From Nitrospira sp. (GTDB taxonomy: Bacteria; Nitrospirota; Nitrospiria; Nitrospirales; Nitrospiraceae): a DNA stretch of 64,000 nt. Below are positions 43,601 through 53,368 of this stretch, one piece after another. Made by a program: the position numbers and the translations under genes. The notes beneath the pieces were generated by a model, which did no database searches, had not been told where the DNA came from, and saw nothing but the letters and a program-made list of their open reading frames with translations. The stretch's first letter is position 1; each line of letters begins with the position of its first letter. The stretch spans positions 4,540,800-4,604,799 of the forward strand of contig CP126122.1 in the NCBI GenBank assembly GCA_030123565.1, in the 5' to 3' direction.

Positions 43601-44347
43601 ATGACCGAATCGGTGCAGTCGATTTCATTGGTGGCGGCCTTTTCCGCAGGACTGTTGTCCTTCGTGTCTCCCTGTGTGTTGCCGTTGGTCCCGTCCTACA
43701 TTTCCTACATCACCGGTCTCTCGGTCGAACAGCTTACCGATGTTTCGGAGCGGAGCCGGTTCCGGAAGGCGATCATCTTGAACTCGCTGCTGTTTATCGC
43801 CGGGTTCTCGACGGTCTTCGTCGCCTTCGGGGCCTCGGCCAGCCTGCTGGGCCAGGCCTTGATCACCTATCAGGAACATGTACGGCGGATCGGCGGGATC
43901 GTGGTGATCCTGTTCGGCCTGTATTTGCTCGGCATTTTGAATCTGAATTTCCTCAAAATGGAGCATCGGTACCAGTTTCGGAACAGGCCTGCAGGGTTTC
44001 TCGGGTCCTTCTTGATCGGCATTGCGTTCGCGGCTGGCTGGACTCCCTGTGTGGGACCGGTCCTGGGGACGATCCTTCTCTATGCCAGCACCACCGAATC
44101 ATTGCTCAGCGGGGTGGTCCTGCTGACGTTCTATTCGTTGGGGTTGGCCCTGCCGTTGTTCTTGACGGCGCTGGGCGTGGATCGGTTCCTCAGCTACTTC
44201 AAGGAAGTGCGTGCGTATCTCTGGGGTGTATCGACCGTGAGCGGAGTGCTGCTCATCCTGGTGGGCGTGATGATCTATGCGAATTCGCTGACCATGATTA
44301 CAAGTTTTCTCGAACGGTACGGGATCGGCTGGTACCTGGGGCAATAA
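43601..44347 (+). CDS. ccdA: Thiol-disulfide transmembrane electron carrier CcdA
   Basis: A 248-residue protein with six transmembrane helices. The two redox Cys are in the family motifs SFVSPCVLPLVPSYISYI (first helix) and AAGWTPCVGPVLGTIL (fourth helix). It moves electrons from cytoplasmic thioredoxin to the two periplasmic TlpA-type proteins encoded upstream. It starts 2 bases after the previous stop and is the last gene of the operon. Confidence 0.95.
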   Translation: MTESVQSISLVAAFSAGLLSFVSPCVLPLVPSYISYITGLSVEQLTDVSERSRFRKAIILNSLLFIAGFSTVFVAFGASASLLGQALITYQEHVRRIGGIVVILFGLYLLGILNLNFLKMEHRYQFRNRPAGFLGSFLIGIAFAAGWTPCVGPVLGTILLYASTTESLLSGVVLLTFYSLGLALPLFLTALGVDRFLSYFKEVRAYLWGVSTVSGVLLILVGVMIYANSLTMITSFLERYGIGWYLGQ

Positions 44348-44463
44348 ATCGGACATGGTTCTTCCTCTCTTTCAGGTCTTTTTCTGAATACCCACAGCTC
44401 GTCGGTCTCTCCCCTGGCCTCGACCGGCCGGGAGGCGCAGGCTTCAACAGCGGTAGGTAGTCC

Positions 44464-45672
44464 ATGTATCTTGGGTCGACAAACACAATCTACGATGTGG
44501 TGATCGTCGGAATGGGGCCGGCCGGGGCGGCCGCCGCGGCCACACTCAGCCGGGGCGGCTTGGCCGTGCTCGGGCTCGATAAGGAGGCGCATCCACGCTA
44601 TAAGGTTTGTGGCGGGGGGCTGTCGGCCCGCGTCGACCAGCTCCTGGAGCCGGAGTTTCTCTCGGTCGTCGAGCATAGGGTGAACGGGGTGCAGTTCGTC
44701 TATTGTGGGCAAGATCCCCTGCTCATCGAATCGTCGCAACCCATCGCCTATATGGTCATGCGGGATCGCTTCGACCATTATCTTGTCCAGCAGGCGGTTC
44801 GTGCCGGGAGCGAGATCCGCAACGGCGAAGGGGTAGTCGGCGTCCGTCAAGGACCGGACGCCGTAGAGATTACGACCGAACAGGGCCGATATCGCGCGAA
44901 GATCGTCATCGGTGCAGACGGGGCCAATAGTGTGGTGGCGCGGCACCTCTTCCCCGAACGTTCCCTGTATCGCGCGCCGGCCTTGGAAAGCGAGGTCTTC
45001 ATCGGGGGCGACCGGCACTTTCCCGGCCCCACGACGATTCTGGTGGATGTCGGTGCCGCCCGCAATGGATATGGGTGGATCTTCCCCAAGCAGGAGCGCC
45101 TGTCCGTGGGGGTCGGAGAGTTTCGCCGCAAATCCACCGGGCTGCGCGAGACGTTCGACCGCTTCGTACGCGGGGCTCGAGGGCTGACCGGATGGGCCGT
45201 GCCTCGCCCTGTGGGGCATCCGATTCCCGCCTTTTCGGAGGGCGAGGATGGGCGGGGCGAGCGGAAGGACAGTCAGTTCGTCAACGGCCGTGCGTTACTG
45301 GTCGGGGATGCGGGCCATTTGGTCGATCCGCTGTTCGGCGAGGGCATTTATTATGCGATCCGCTCGGGACAATTGGCTGCCCGTGCGATCCTCGCCAACG
45401 CCCTCGACCATCGGTTGTCGTTGGCGGAATATCAGGCGGCGCTGGATCGGGACATCCTGCCGGATTTCCGGGTCACCGCCCGCATTGCCCGGGTGATCTA
45501 TGCCTTCCCCCGCCTGGGTTTCAAACTACTCCGCCGTTATCAGGACGTGGTCCAGTCCTACTTTGAAGTGCTGCAGGGTCGTATCACTGCCGAACGATTT
45601 ATGGCCGAGGCCAAGACACGCCTCAGGACGTCGGTCAACGATCTGCTGCTCGAAGCGTTATACCTCCGGTAG
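44464..45672 (+). CDS. Geranylgeranyl-reductase-family flavoprotein
   Basis: A 402-residue FAD enzyme. The FAD motif is VVIVGMGPAGAAAAATLSRGG (12-32), followed by YKVCGGGLSARV, the P-x-Y-K-x-C-G-G-G-L signature of geranylgeranyl reductases, and GADGANSVVAR and ALLVGDAGHLVDPLFGEGIYYAI. It could saturate isoprenoid chains of quinones or lipids, consistent with other isoprenoid genes in the window (ispH, shc). The exact substrate is unknown. ATG 44464 follows GGTAGG. Confidence 0.85.
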   Translation: MYLGSTNTIYDVVIVGMGPAGAAAAATLSRGGLAVLGLDKEAHPRYKVCGGGLSARVDQLLEPEFLSVVEHRVNGVQFVYCGQDPLLIESSQPIAYMVMRDRFDHYLVQQAVRAGSEIRNGEGVVGVRQGPDAVEITTEQGRYRAKIVIGADGANSVVARHLFPERSLYRAPALESEVFIGGDRHFPGPTTILVDVGAARNGYGWIFPKQERLSVGVGEFRRKSTGLRETFDRFVRGARGLTGWAVPRPVGHPIPAFSEGEDGRGERKDSQFVNGRALLVGDAGHLVDPLFGEGIYYAIRSGQLAARAILANALDHRLSLAEYQAALDRDILPDFRVTARIARVIYAFPRLGFKLLRRYQDVVQSYFEVLQGRITAERFMAEAKTRLRTSVNDLLLEALYLR

Positions 45673-45702
45673 GGAGGTCGATTGTGGAAGCGTCGTTCGT
45701 CG

Positions 45703-46623
45703 TCAGCACCAGGCGCCGAGCCGGCAGGAGACGAACGGTTGGCGAAGGGACAGGCCTGTCGAACTCTGTAGGCTCGGGATGTTTGATGGGGAGGCTGCCT
45801 TGAAACCGGCCGGCGGCGCGACGGCGGCCAGTAGGTCGGCGGGTGGTGGAGTCTGGGGCGCCGGCTCTTCCGCTTTGGCCACTGTCGCTGGAGGAGCCGA
45901 AGATGGTTTCTTTTCCAGCTTGGCCAGCAAGCGACGGCCACTGCTCGCGACATCGCTGTTCGGATATTTCTCCGCCAGGAGTCTCAGTTTTTCCGTCGCC
46001 CAATCGTCGGCGCCGAGTTCCTGGTAGGTCAAGGCCAGGTAATACAGGGCCTCCGGCGCCACCTTCTTATCCGGATACTCTTTCATGATGCGATCGAATC
46101 GATGGGCCGCCGCAAGATACGACGAGCGCCGGTAGTAAAACTGTCCGACGAACAGATGGGTCTGTGCCAGCCAATCGTGGCAATCCTCCAATCGCTGGAG
46201 GGCCTGGGCTTCGTACTTGCTGCCGGGGAATTCTTTCCGCAATTTTTCAAAGGCCGCGATGGCCTTTTGGATCGGCTCCGGGTCCCGATCGATGGACTTG
46301 GCCATCCGCAGGTGGCTCTCCGCCAGTCGAAACTGTGCATAGACCGCGAGCTGATGTGATCGATGCAGTTCAAGGAAGTGCTGGTACTCGACGATGGCCT
46401 CCGCAAATTCTTCCTTGTCGAAGAACGCTTCGCCGCGCTTCATGATCACATTGGGGTCGTAGTTCTTTTCGATGGTGTCGCCGAGGAAGATCTGCTCGTC
46501 GGTGCCGCTGATGGGTTTGCCTTGAGCGGTGGATTTCGGTTTGCTCGAGCAGCCGCCCGCAAGCCAAAGCAAGCTCACCAGTGCACTGAGACAGATACAC
46601 AAACCCCTGGAATGCATCCGCAT
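45703..46623 (-). CDS. bamD: Outer-membrane assembly lipoprotein BamD (YfiO)
   Basis: A 306-residue protein. A lipoprotein signal peptide ends in the lipobox LAGGC with Cys25 as the lipidated residue. TPR repeats follow (about 55-240): VIMKRGEAFFDKEEFAEAIVEYQHFL, FRLAESHLRMAKSIDRD, ALQRLEDCHDWLAQTHLFVGQFYYRR and EALYYLALTYQELG. The last 70 residues are Ala/Pro-rich and probably disordered, an extension compared with E. coli BamD. It faces the flanking genes on both sides. The start is ATG 46623 after GGGAG. Confidence 0.9.
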   Translation of the reverse strand: MRMHSRGLCICLSALVSLLWLAGGCSSKPKSTAQGKPISGTDEQIFLGDTIEKNYDPNVIMKRGEAFFDKEEFAEAIVEYQHFLELHRSHQLAVYAQFRLAESHLRMAKSIDRDPEPIQKAIAAFEKLRKEFPGSKYEAQALQRLEDCHDWLAQTHLFVGQFYYRRSSYLAAAHRFDRIMKEYPDKKVAPEALYYLALTYQELGADDWATEKLRLLAEKYPNSDVASSGRRLLAKLEKKPSSAPPATVAKAEEPAPQTPPPADLLAAVAPPAGFKAASPSNIPSLQSSTGLSLRQPFVSCRLGAWC

Positions 46624-46820
46624 CCGACGACTCCCGATTGAAGATGGAAAGTGAATCGTAACTGCATAATTTCTCTAGCAGATCGAAGCGTGAAAAGCAA
46701 CGAATTCAGCATCTAGTGGTTGACCCTCCGGGGCCTGGGTCCTATAATCGCGCCGCATCTCGCAAGGTGCGGCGACAGGTCGCCGCAGGCGAATCACAAC
46801 AAGGCTTCAGCAGGGATCCC

Positions 46821-47813
46821 GTGACGCGCAGTCGCATCGTCGGAACCGGTTCGTTCGTTCCCTCCCGGGTCGTCGGCAACGAGGAGGTGGCAGGGCCGCT
46901 CGGTCTGGATCCTGATCAGATCACGGCGTTGACCGGTATTCGCAGCAGGCATTGGGCGGAGCCGGGGCAGGCCTCTTCGGATTTAGCGGCGGTGGCGGGA
47001 CAACGGGCCTGCGAGGCGGCGGGGTTGGCCTCCTCCTCCGTCGAGGCGATTCTGGTCTCGACGACGTCACCGGACAGCGTCTTTCCCTCAACGGCATGCC
47101 ATGTGCAACGGTTGTTGGGTGCCAAGACCGTCATGGCGTTCGACCTGTCGGCCTCCTGTTCGGGGTTTTTGTATGGATTGTCGATGGCCGATGTCATGAT
47201 CCGAAGCGGACAGATCCGTTCCTGCCTGGTCATTGCGGCGGAAGTGAAGTCGCAGTCTCTCAATCCTCTGGACAAAGAAACAGCCATTCTGTTCGGTGAC
47301 GGAGCCGGCGCCGTGTTGGTCGTGAGGGATGAAAGTTCCGGTCTGAATGCGCCCGGCGTACTCGGGATACGCCTGTATGCGGATGGTGCGGGCCATGCCC
47401 TCATCACCATTCCTGCCGGGGGGTCACGAAGGCCTGTTCGGGCGGAGACGATACGCGCCGACGAACACCGACTGCGTCTGCGAGGCGCCGCAGTATTTCG
47501 ATCGGCAGTGCGCCGGCTGGAGCAGGCGGCGACCGAGTTATTGAAGGAGTATAGCCTGACGGCAGGCGAGGTGAAGCAGGTGATCATGCACCAGGCCAAT
47601 GCACGAATTCTGGAGCAGCTGCGGCGCCGTCTGGGATTTCCGCAAGAAGCGCTGTATTCGGTCATCGAACGTTACGGGAACACCTCCTCGGCCTCCTTGC
47701 CCCTTGCGTTAGACCAGGCCGTGCGGGCAGGAAGGCTTGCGACCGGCGACCTCCTGTTGCTGGGCGCGTTCGGCGGCGGCTTGACCTGGGCCACCGGCTT
47801 GGTGCGGTGGTGA
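46821..47813 (+). CDS. fabH: 3-oxoacyl-ACP synthase III
   Basis: A 330-residue enzyme that condenses acetyl-CoA with malonyl-ACP to start fatty acid synthesis. The catalytic triad is Cys113 (DLSASCSGFLYG), His257 (MHQANARIL) and Asn287 (RYGNTSSAS). I chose GTG 46821, which gives the usual FabH length; an upstream frame to 46716 adds 35 non-homologous residues. No other fab gene is in the window. It could alternatively be a FabH-like synthase for a specialised chain. Confidence 0.9.
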   Translation: MTRSRIVGTGSFVPSRVVGNEEVAGPLGLDPDQITALTGIRSRHWAEPGQASSDLAAVAGQRACEAAGLASSSVEAILVSTTSPDSVFPSTACHVQRLLGAKTVMAFDLSASCSGFLYGLSMADVMIRSGQIRSCLVIAAEVKSQSLNPLDKETAILFGDGAGAVLVVRDESSGLNAPGVLGIRLYADGAGHALITIPAGGSRRPVRAETIRADEHRLRLRGAAVFRSAVRRLEQAATELLKEYSLTAGEVKQVIMHQANARILEQLRRRLGFPQEALYSVIERYGNTSSASLPLALDQAVRAGRLATGDLLLLGAFGGGLTWATGLVRW

Positions 47814-47837
47814 CCCCTCTCGGCTAGAAAGGATCGT

Positions 47838-48455
47838 ATGTTCGGTCTCATTCCCCGCGAAGAAGCCTTTTTCGACCTGTTCAAGAATGCGGCGCACAAC
47901 ATGATCGAAGGCAGTCGCCTCCTCAAGGATATGACGGAGGACTTCCGGAATCCGGTCGAGAAGGCGAAACGCATCAAGGAGGTCGAACATATCGGGGACG
48001 GCATTACCCACGAGATTGCGCGGAAACTGAATCAGACCTTCATTACGCCGATCGATCGGGAGGACATCCACGACCTGGCGAGCGCGCTCGACGACATTTT
48101 GGACGTGGTCGAGGCGATCGCCGATCGTTTCGTCCTCTACAAGGTGACGGCCCCCACGGAATCTGCGGTCAAGCTGGCGAATGTGCTCTATCAAGCGGCG
48201 GTGGAAGTGGGCGCCACGGTCGATTTGCTCGGTAAGTCGCATCCGGCCGTCATTGAGTGCAGCGTGCGGGTCAATAGTTTGGAAAATGAAGCCGACCGCC
48301 TCTCCCGCGATGCTATCTCGCTGCTGTTCGAGAAGGAAACCGATCCGATCACCGTCATCAAATGGAAAGAGATCTACGAGAATTTCGAAGCGGGAACCGA
48401 TCGTTGCGAGGATGTCGCCAATATCCTTGAACGCATCGCGCTGAAGCACACGTGA
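47838..48455 (+). CDS. DUF47/PhoU-like phosphate transport accessory protein
   Basis: A 205-residue all-helical protein. FFDLFKNAAHNMIEGSRLLKDM, IKEVEHIGDGITHEIARKLNQTFITPIDREDIHDLASALDDILD (E/D-rich helix pair) are the DUF47/PhoU-like metal-binding signature. Such proteins are encoded next to PiT transporters and probably gate phosphate uptake. The start is ATG 47838 after GAAAGGATC. The pit gene follows after 63 bases. Confidence 0.92.
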   Translation: MFGLIPREEAFFDLFKNAAHNMIEGSRLLKDMTEDFRNPVEKAKRIKEVEHIGDGITHEIARKLNQTFITPIDREDIHDLASALDDILDVVEAIADRFVLYKVTAPTESAVKLANVLYQAAVEVGATVDLLGKSHPAVIECSVRVNSLENEADRLSRDAISLLFEKETDPITVIKWKEIYENFEAGTDRCEDVANILERIALKHT

Positions 48456-48518
48456 GCGCCTCCCGCGTCTCCTTCGACAACAATCCAGATTACTGTCTGA
48501 TGGTAGGAACCGGCATGC

Positions 48519-49511
48519 ATGGCTGAACTGAGCGGACTGTTGTTGATCGTCGTCATCCTGGCGCTGCTCTTCGATTTTTCCAACGGCTGGCATGACAGCG
48601 CCAATGCCATCGCGACGGTGGTCTCGACCCGTGTGGTGAGTCCCTCCACGGCGGTGCTGGTGGCCGGCGCGCTCAACGTGGCGGGCGCCTTCATGTCCAC
48701 GGCGGTCGCCAAGATGGTCGGGACTGGCATCGTCGATCCCCAGTCGGTCACGCAGACGGTGGTGGCGTCGGCACTGGCCGGCGCGATCGTGTGGAATCTT
48801 TTTACCCTGTTGCTGGGGCTTCCGACCAGTTCGTCCCACGCACTCATCGGAGGGTTGGTCGGCGCCGCCCTCACGCACGGAGGGACGGCGGCAGTCAAAT
48901 TTTCCGGACTGCGGGCAGTGTTGGAGGCCATGGTCTTGTCTCCGTTTTTTGGGTTCGCGATCGGCCTGCTGTTGATGATCGTGCTGAGCTGGATGTTTTT
49001 CCGGGTGCCTCGCGCGCTCGCGCTCCGCCTGTTTTCGCGTCTGCAGCTGGTCTCCGCCAGCTTCATGGCATTCAGCCATGGGGCGAACGATGCCCAGAAG
49101 GCCATGGGAATCATCACCTTGGCACTCGTCTCGGCAGGGGTGCTGCCGACGGCCGAGGTGCCGACGTGGGTGATCGGTTCCTGCGCCGTCGCCATGGGGC
49201 TCGGCACGGCGGTGGGCGGGTGGCGGATCGTGCGGACCTTGGGCATGCGGATCGTCAAGCTCGAACCGGTCCATGGATTTGCCGCGGAAACCGGGGCCGC
49301 GATGGTGTTGTTGGCGACGGCCCATATCGGGCTGCCGGTCAGCACGACCCACACGATCACCTCCACCGTGATGGGCGTGGGAGCGGTGAAACGGCTGTCG
49401 GCGGTCCGGTGGGGCGTGACGAGGCGGATTCTGTCGGCCTGGCTTTTCACCCTGCCGGGGGCTGCGCTGCTCGCGACTATTTGCTACCTGTTCCTGTCGA
49501 AACTGACGTAG
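48519..49511 (+). CDS. pit: PiT-family inorganic phosphate transporter
   Basis: A 330-residue membrane protein with about ten helices and two PiT repeats. The signatures FSNGWHDSANAIATVVSTRV (N-terminal) and FSHGANDAQKAMGIITLALV (middle) contain the GANDVANA-like phosphate motifs. It is a low-affinity, metal-phosphate or cation symporter in the inner membrane. Its 3' end overlaps the convergent phoR gene by 35 bases. Confidence 0.94.
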   Translation: MAELSGLLLIVVILALLFDFSNGWHDSANAIATVVSTRVVSPSTAVLVAGALNVAGAFMSTAVAKMVGTGIVDPQSVTQTVVASALAGAIVWNLFTLLLGLPTSSSHALIGGLVGAALTHGGTAAVKFSGLRAVLEAMVLSPFFGFAIGLLLMIVLSWMFFRVPRALALRLFSRLQLVSASFMAFSHGANDAQKAMGIITLALVSAGVLPTAEVPTWVIGSCAVAMGLGTAVGGWRIVRTLGMRIVKLEPVHGFAAETGAAMVLLATAHIGLPVSTTHTITSTVMGVGAVKRLSAVRWGVTRRILSAWLFTLPGAALLATICYLFLSKLT

Positions 49512-51336
49512 GCGATTCCTGCGCGGTCGGCAGATGGACCACGAACCGGCTGCCCCTGGGCACATTGCCCTCCACCCACACCTGCCCGCCGTGGGCCTCG
49601 ACGATATGTTTCACGATGGCAAGGCCGAGCCCGGTTCCGCCGAGTTCGCGCGAACGGGCCTTGTCCACACGGTAGAACCGTTCGAAGACGCGCGGCCGGT
49701 CCGCGTCCGGAATGCCGATCCCCGAATCCGCCACCACGATCTCAACCATGGCGCGTTCCGCGGTCCCCCGGCTCTGCGTGACGGAACGGATGCCGACGGT
49801 GATCCGGCCGTCGTCCGGTGTGTATTTCACCGCGTTTTCCAGCAGATTGATGAAGACCTGCACCAGACGTTCTTCGTCGCCCTCGATCACCACGAACTCG
49901 TCCGGCAGGGCCAGGTCGAGTGTGTGACGCTTCTTGTCCGCCAATGGCTTGATCACGGCGACGGTTCGTTCCAGCAGCGCGCGCAACTCCACCGGCTCGT
50001 GCCGGAACAGGACTTGCCCCGATTCGATCTGTGACAGCTGCAGCAGGTCGTCCAGAATCAGATTGAGGCGGTTGCTCTGCCGCATGATGATTTCCAGGAA
50101 CGCCGCCGCCGTCTCCGGTTCATCCTTGCCTCCGTCCAGCAGCGCTTCCACGTAGCCCTTGATGGAGGTAAGGGGAGTGCGCAATTCATGCGAGACGTTG
50201 GCGACGAAGTCTTTGCGGATCTTCTCCAGACGGCGCAGTTCCGTCATGTCGTGAAACACGAACACCGCGCAGGCCTCCTGTTCGCGGCTGCCCCCGGCGA
50301 TGGAGGCTTCGACCCGCAGGCATCGCCCGCTCGGCGACAGGGTAATTTCGCCGCCCTGACCAGAACGGGTTTCCAGCACCGAGGACACGATCTGGTTGAG
50401 CCCCTCGTGCCGGATGAGGTCGGCATAGTGGCGTCCCCGCGATTCGGTCAGCCCCAAGGCGAACATCCGCTCCAGCGCCGGATTCACCTGGACCACGGTG
50501 CCGCGATAGTCCAGCACCATGACGCCCTCGACCATCGCGATCAACATGGCCAGGAGTTGTGCGCGGTCGTCGGAGACTTCCTTGATTTTCATCTCCAACT
50601 GGTCGGTCATCTGGTTGAGCGTCTGCGCGAGCAGCCCGACTTCGTCCGTCGAGGAGACGACCAGGCGGATTCCGGGAGTGCCGCCGGCGAGGCGGCGGGC
50701 GGCGGCGGCCATTTCCGACAGCGGCTTCGTCAGATTGCGCGAGACCCACAGGCTGAGGACCATGGCGATGAGGAAGGCGAGGCCGAAGGCGGCGGCCAAA
50801 TCCTGTTGGATGTGCCGCACGCGTTCGTCGATGGCCGTCAGCGGCATCCCGAGTCTGATGACCGGGATCCCAGGATGCAAGGCGGTCTGGTCCGACAGGA
50901 GGAGCGCGACGTAATAGGTGCGTTCTCCGGTGGTGTGACTGGCCCTGATGTCCATGCCGCGTCCGGACGCCAGCGCCTGCGCCACCTCGGGGCGGGAGAG
51001 ATGGTTGTCGATGCCGGCCAATCCCTCTGTCGGGACGGCGCTGTCGGCCAAGACGACGCCGTCCTGCCGGATGACGGTGATGCGGACGCGGGCATGCCGG
51101 CTCAGTTCACTGACGGTCGAGTGAAGGACGGAGGAGGACGGGGTCCTGCTCGGCTGATCGAACAGCGGTCTGAGCGACATGGCGGCCAAACTGCCGCGAG
51201 CTTCCAGCGTGTCGGCGATGCGGTGGAGTTCCGTTTGTTCGACCGAGCGGATGACCAGCCAACCGGCGACGGCGAGGCCGACGAGGACGGCCGCAATGGT
51301 GCCGAGGGTGACTTTCCACCGGATGCCGAGGTTCAT
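49477..51336 (-). CDS. phoR: PhoR-type phosphate-regulon sensor kinase
   Basis: A 619-residue membrane kinase. A transmembrane segment at about 8-28 is followed by a periplasmic sensor domain (about 30-170), a second transmembrane segment (about 175-195), HAMP (about 200-250), PAS (about 260-360), HisKA with His383 (NVSHELRTPLTSIKGYVEAL) and HATPase with FERFYRVDKARSRELGGTGLGLAIV. I chose ATG 51336, which overlaps the phoB stop by 4 bases (ATGA); an upstream frame runs into phoB. The periplasmic domain is longer than in E. coli PhoR. Proximity to pit and DUF47 supports phosphate sensing. Confidence 0.9.
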   Translation of the reverse strand: MNLGIRWKVTLGTIAAVLVGLAVAGWLVIRSVEQTELHRIADTLEARGSLAAMSLRPLFDQPSRTPSSSVLHSTVSELSRHARVRITVIRQDGVVLADSAVPTEGLAGIDNHLSRPEVAQALASGRGMDIRASHTTGERTYYVALLLSDQTALHPGIPVIRLGMPLTAIDERVRHIQQDLAAAFGLAFLIAMVLSLWVSRNLTKPLSEMAAAARRLAGGTPGIRLVVSSTDEVGLLAQTLNQMTDQLEMKIKEVSDDRAQLLAMLIAMVEGVMVLDYRGTVVQVNPALERMFALGLTESRGRHYADLIRHEGLNQIVSSVLETRSGQGGEITLSPSGRCLRVEASIAGGSREQEACAVFVFHDMTELRRLEKIRKDFVANVSHELRTPLTSIKGYVEALLDGGKDEPETAAAFLEIIMRQSNRLNLILDDLLQLSQIESGQVLFRHEPVELRALLERTVAVIKPLADKKRHTLDLALPDEFVVIEGDEERLVQVFINLLENAVKYTPDDGRITVGIRSVTQSRGTAERAMVEIVVADSGIGIPDADRPRVFERFYRVDKARSRELGGTGLGLAIVKHIVEAHGGQVWVEGNVPRGSRFVVHLPTAQESPTSVSTGTGSK

Positions 51337-52049
51337 GCAGGCATGTCGGATTCGCGAAGTTTGTACCCGAGTGATTTGATCGAAATGATGGCGTCGTTCA
51401 AGAGCGGAAGCTTTTGTTTGAGCCGGCGTACGTGGACATCGACCGTGCGGGTGGTGCCGTAATAATCGTAGCCCCACACGGCGTTGAGCAAGACGTCGCG
51501 CGTGAGCACCCGTCCGACGTTGCGCAGCAGGTGCTCCAGCAGGCCGAACTCCTTGGCGGTAAGCGCCACCTCCTGTCCCTGCAGCCGGACTTCATGGCGG
51601 GACAGATCGACGACCAACGGACCGTAGTGATACAGCGTCTGGGGATTGGTGGCATTCCGTTCCAGCCGCCGGAGCAGGGCCTTGACCCGCGCCACCAGGG
51701 CCTTGGGGCTGAAGGGTTTGGTGACGTAGTCGTCGGCTCCCAACTCGAGGCCGATCACCGTGTCGGACTCTTCCGCCTTGGCGGTCAGCATGAGAATGGG
51801 GAGAAGCGCCGTGTCTTGATTGAGACGGAGCTTCTTGCAGACTTCCAGCCCGTCCATTTCCGGCAACATCAAATCGAGGATGATCAGATCGGGGTGCTCG
51901 GCCTTGACCTGGCGGAGCCCCTCCGTGCCGGTCATCGCGGCGACCGTGCGAAATCCTTCTTTTTCCAGGTAGAGTTTGACGAGCTGAAGAATGTCCTTCT
52001 CATCCTCGACGATCAGGATTTTTTTGTTGTTGGGCGCGAAGGGTGACAT
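51333..52049 (-). CDS. phoB: PhoB-type response regulator
   Basis: A 238-residue OmpR/PhoB-family regulator. The receiver domain has acidic EDEKD (15-19), phospho-acceptor Asp59 (LIILDLMLPEMDG), Thr and Lys of MLTAKAEE and DDYVTKPFSPKAL. The C-terminal winged helix includes LTAKEFGLLEHLLRNVGRVLTRDVLLNAVWGYDY and VDVHVRRLKQKL. The start is ATG 52049 (MSPFAPNNKKILIVEDE). It forms an operon with phoR. Confidence 0.93.
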   Translation of the reverse strand: MSPFAPNNKKILIVEDEKDILQLVKLYLEKEGFRTVAAMTGTEGLRQVKAEHPDLIILDLMLPEMDGLEVCKKLRLNQDTALLPILMLTAKAEESDTVIGLELGADDYVTKPFSPKALVARVKALLRRLERNATNPQTLYHYGPLVVDLSRHEVRLQGQEVALTAKEFGLLEHLLRNVGRVLTRDVLLNAVWGYDYYGTTRTVDVHVRRLKQKLPLLNDAIISIKSLGYKLRESDMPA

Positions 52050-52117
52050 GGGCGGATTCTCCCACAACCGCTGAACGGCCTCAACCCCATGGCGACGAGA
52101 AGGACGGGACGAATCTG

Positions 52118-52147
52118 TTGACGGCAAGGGCGGGTCTGACGTAAGGT
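52118..52147 (+). promoter_or_regulatory. Candidate promoter of ispH
   Basis: TTGACG at 52118-52123, an 18-base spacer and TAAGGT at 52142-52147 in the 171-base divergent gap between phoB and ispH. No clear Pho box was seen. Confidence 0.4.
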
Positions 52148-52220
52148 GCCTGTGGTGAACCACATGACTCTTCCGGCAGCCCATCCTCGGTCCAGCGATC
52201 GTGAGGGGGAACAACACAAT

Positions 52221-53183
52221 ATGAAAATTTATTTAGCCAATCCTCGTGGCTTTTGCGCGGGCGTCGACCGCGCCATCGATATCGTCGATCTCTCGCTCAA
52301 AAAATACGGCGCGCCCATCTATGTGCGCCATGAGATCGTCCACAGCCGGCATGTCGTGAACTCGCTCCGGCAGAAGGGCGCCGTGTTCGTGGAGGAGCTG
52401 AACGAAGTGCCCGAAGGGTCGGTGGTCATTTTCAGCGCCCACGGCGTGGCGAAGTCGGTGTGGGAAGAGGCGCAGAGCCGCCGCCTGCACGTGATCGATG
52501 CCACCTGCCCGCTGGTCATCAAGGTTCACAACGAGGTCAATCGCGACTACACGCAGGGGTATGAATTGATCCTGATCGGCCATGCGGGGCACCCGGAGGT
52601 GATCGGGACGCTGGGGCAGATTCCGGATAAGTTCCACCTGGTATCTTCGGTGCAAGATGTGGAAAAGCTGCATGTCGAGAAGACGCAGAATCTGTCCTAC
52701 GTGACCCAGACCACGCTGAGCGTCGATGAATGCCGGGACATCGTCGAGGCCTTGCATCGGCGGTTTCCCAACATCAAGGGGCCGCACCAGGAAGATATTT
52801 GTTACGCCACGCAGAATCGCCAGAACGCGGTCAAGGCCTTGTCGAAGCTGGTCGATGTCATCCTCGTGATCGGGTCGCCGAACAGCTCGAATTCGAATCG
52901 GCTTCGCGAACTGGGGGAGCATTGCGGCATACCGTCCTATCTCATCGACGCGGCATCCGACATCGACCCGGCTTGGTTGAAGGATGCCAAGAGCGTCGGC
53001 CTGTCGGCCGGGGCTTCTGCGCCGGAAGTGCTGGTCACGGAAGTGGTGGCCTATCTGAAGCGCCTCGGCTCCTCGGAAGAAGTCGAGGAGCTGACCGTCA
53101 TCGAAGAAGATGTGGAGTTTCTCCTCCCGAAGGAATTGGTCACGATCGAGTCCGCCACGCGCGTCACGGCCTCGGCGAACTGA
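52221..53183 (+). CDS. ispH: 4-hydroxy-3-methylbut-2-enyl diphosphate reductase
   Basis: A 320-residue Fe-S enzyme, the last step of the MEP isoprenoid pathway (HMBPP to IPP and DMAPP). Cluster cysteines are Cys12 ([13 protein letters not shown]), one in [15 protein letters not shown] and one in [13 protein letters not shown]; substrate residues lie in [14 protein letters not shown] and NSSNSNRL. The start is ATG 52221 after GAGGGG. The C-terminal extension after [13 protein letters not shown] is short. It supplies precursors for the hopanoid genes downstream. Confidence 0.97.
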   Translation: MKIYLANPRGFCAGVDRAIDIVDLSLKKYGAPIYVRHEIVHSRHVVNSLRQKGAVFVEELNEVPEGSVVIFSAHGVAKSVWEEAQSRRLHVIDATCPLVIKVHNEVNRDYTQGYELILIGHAGHPEVIGTLGQIPDKFHLVSSVQDVEKLHVEKTQNLSYVTQTTLSVDECRDIVEALHRRFPNIKGPHQEDICYATQNRQNAVKALSKLVDVILVIGSPNSSNSNRLRELGEHCGIPSYLIDAASDIDPAWLKDAKSVGLSAGASAPEVLVTEVVAYLKRLGSSEEVEELTVIEEDVEFLLPKELVTIESATRVTASAN

Positions 53184-53289
53184 GTTCGCCGAGCGTCTTT
53201 CGTCTTCAAGCTCGGATTCTTCTGCCCCCTCAATATATTGGGGGAGAGGGATCAATGTTCCCCCATATCAGGTGTTTTTCTTTGCTTTG

Positions 53290-53310
53290 CTTCTATCGCT
53301 GTGATAGAAG
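53290..53310 (+). terminator. Probable terminator between ispH and smc
   Basis: A perfect 8-base stem CTTCTATC / GATAGAAG with loop GCTGT, followed by ATTTTCGTTTC. A second, weaker CCCCTCAATATATTGGGGG hairpin lies at about 53222-53245. Confidence 0.55.
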
Positions 53311-53368
53311 ATTTTCGTTTCATTCCCAACAATCCGTCCCATCCAACCTTCTAGTCGGGAGGTCGCCG

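Noticed and set aside
47709-49565. A 618-codon minus-strand open frame
   Set aside because: Antisense to the DUF47 and pit genes; Gln/His/Arg-rich shadow product.
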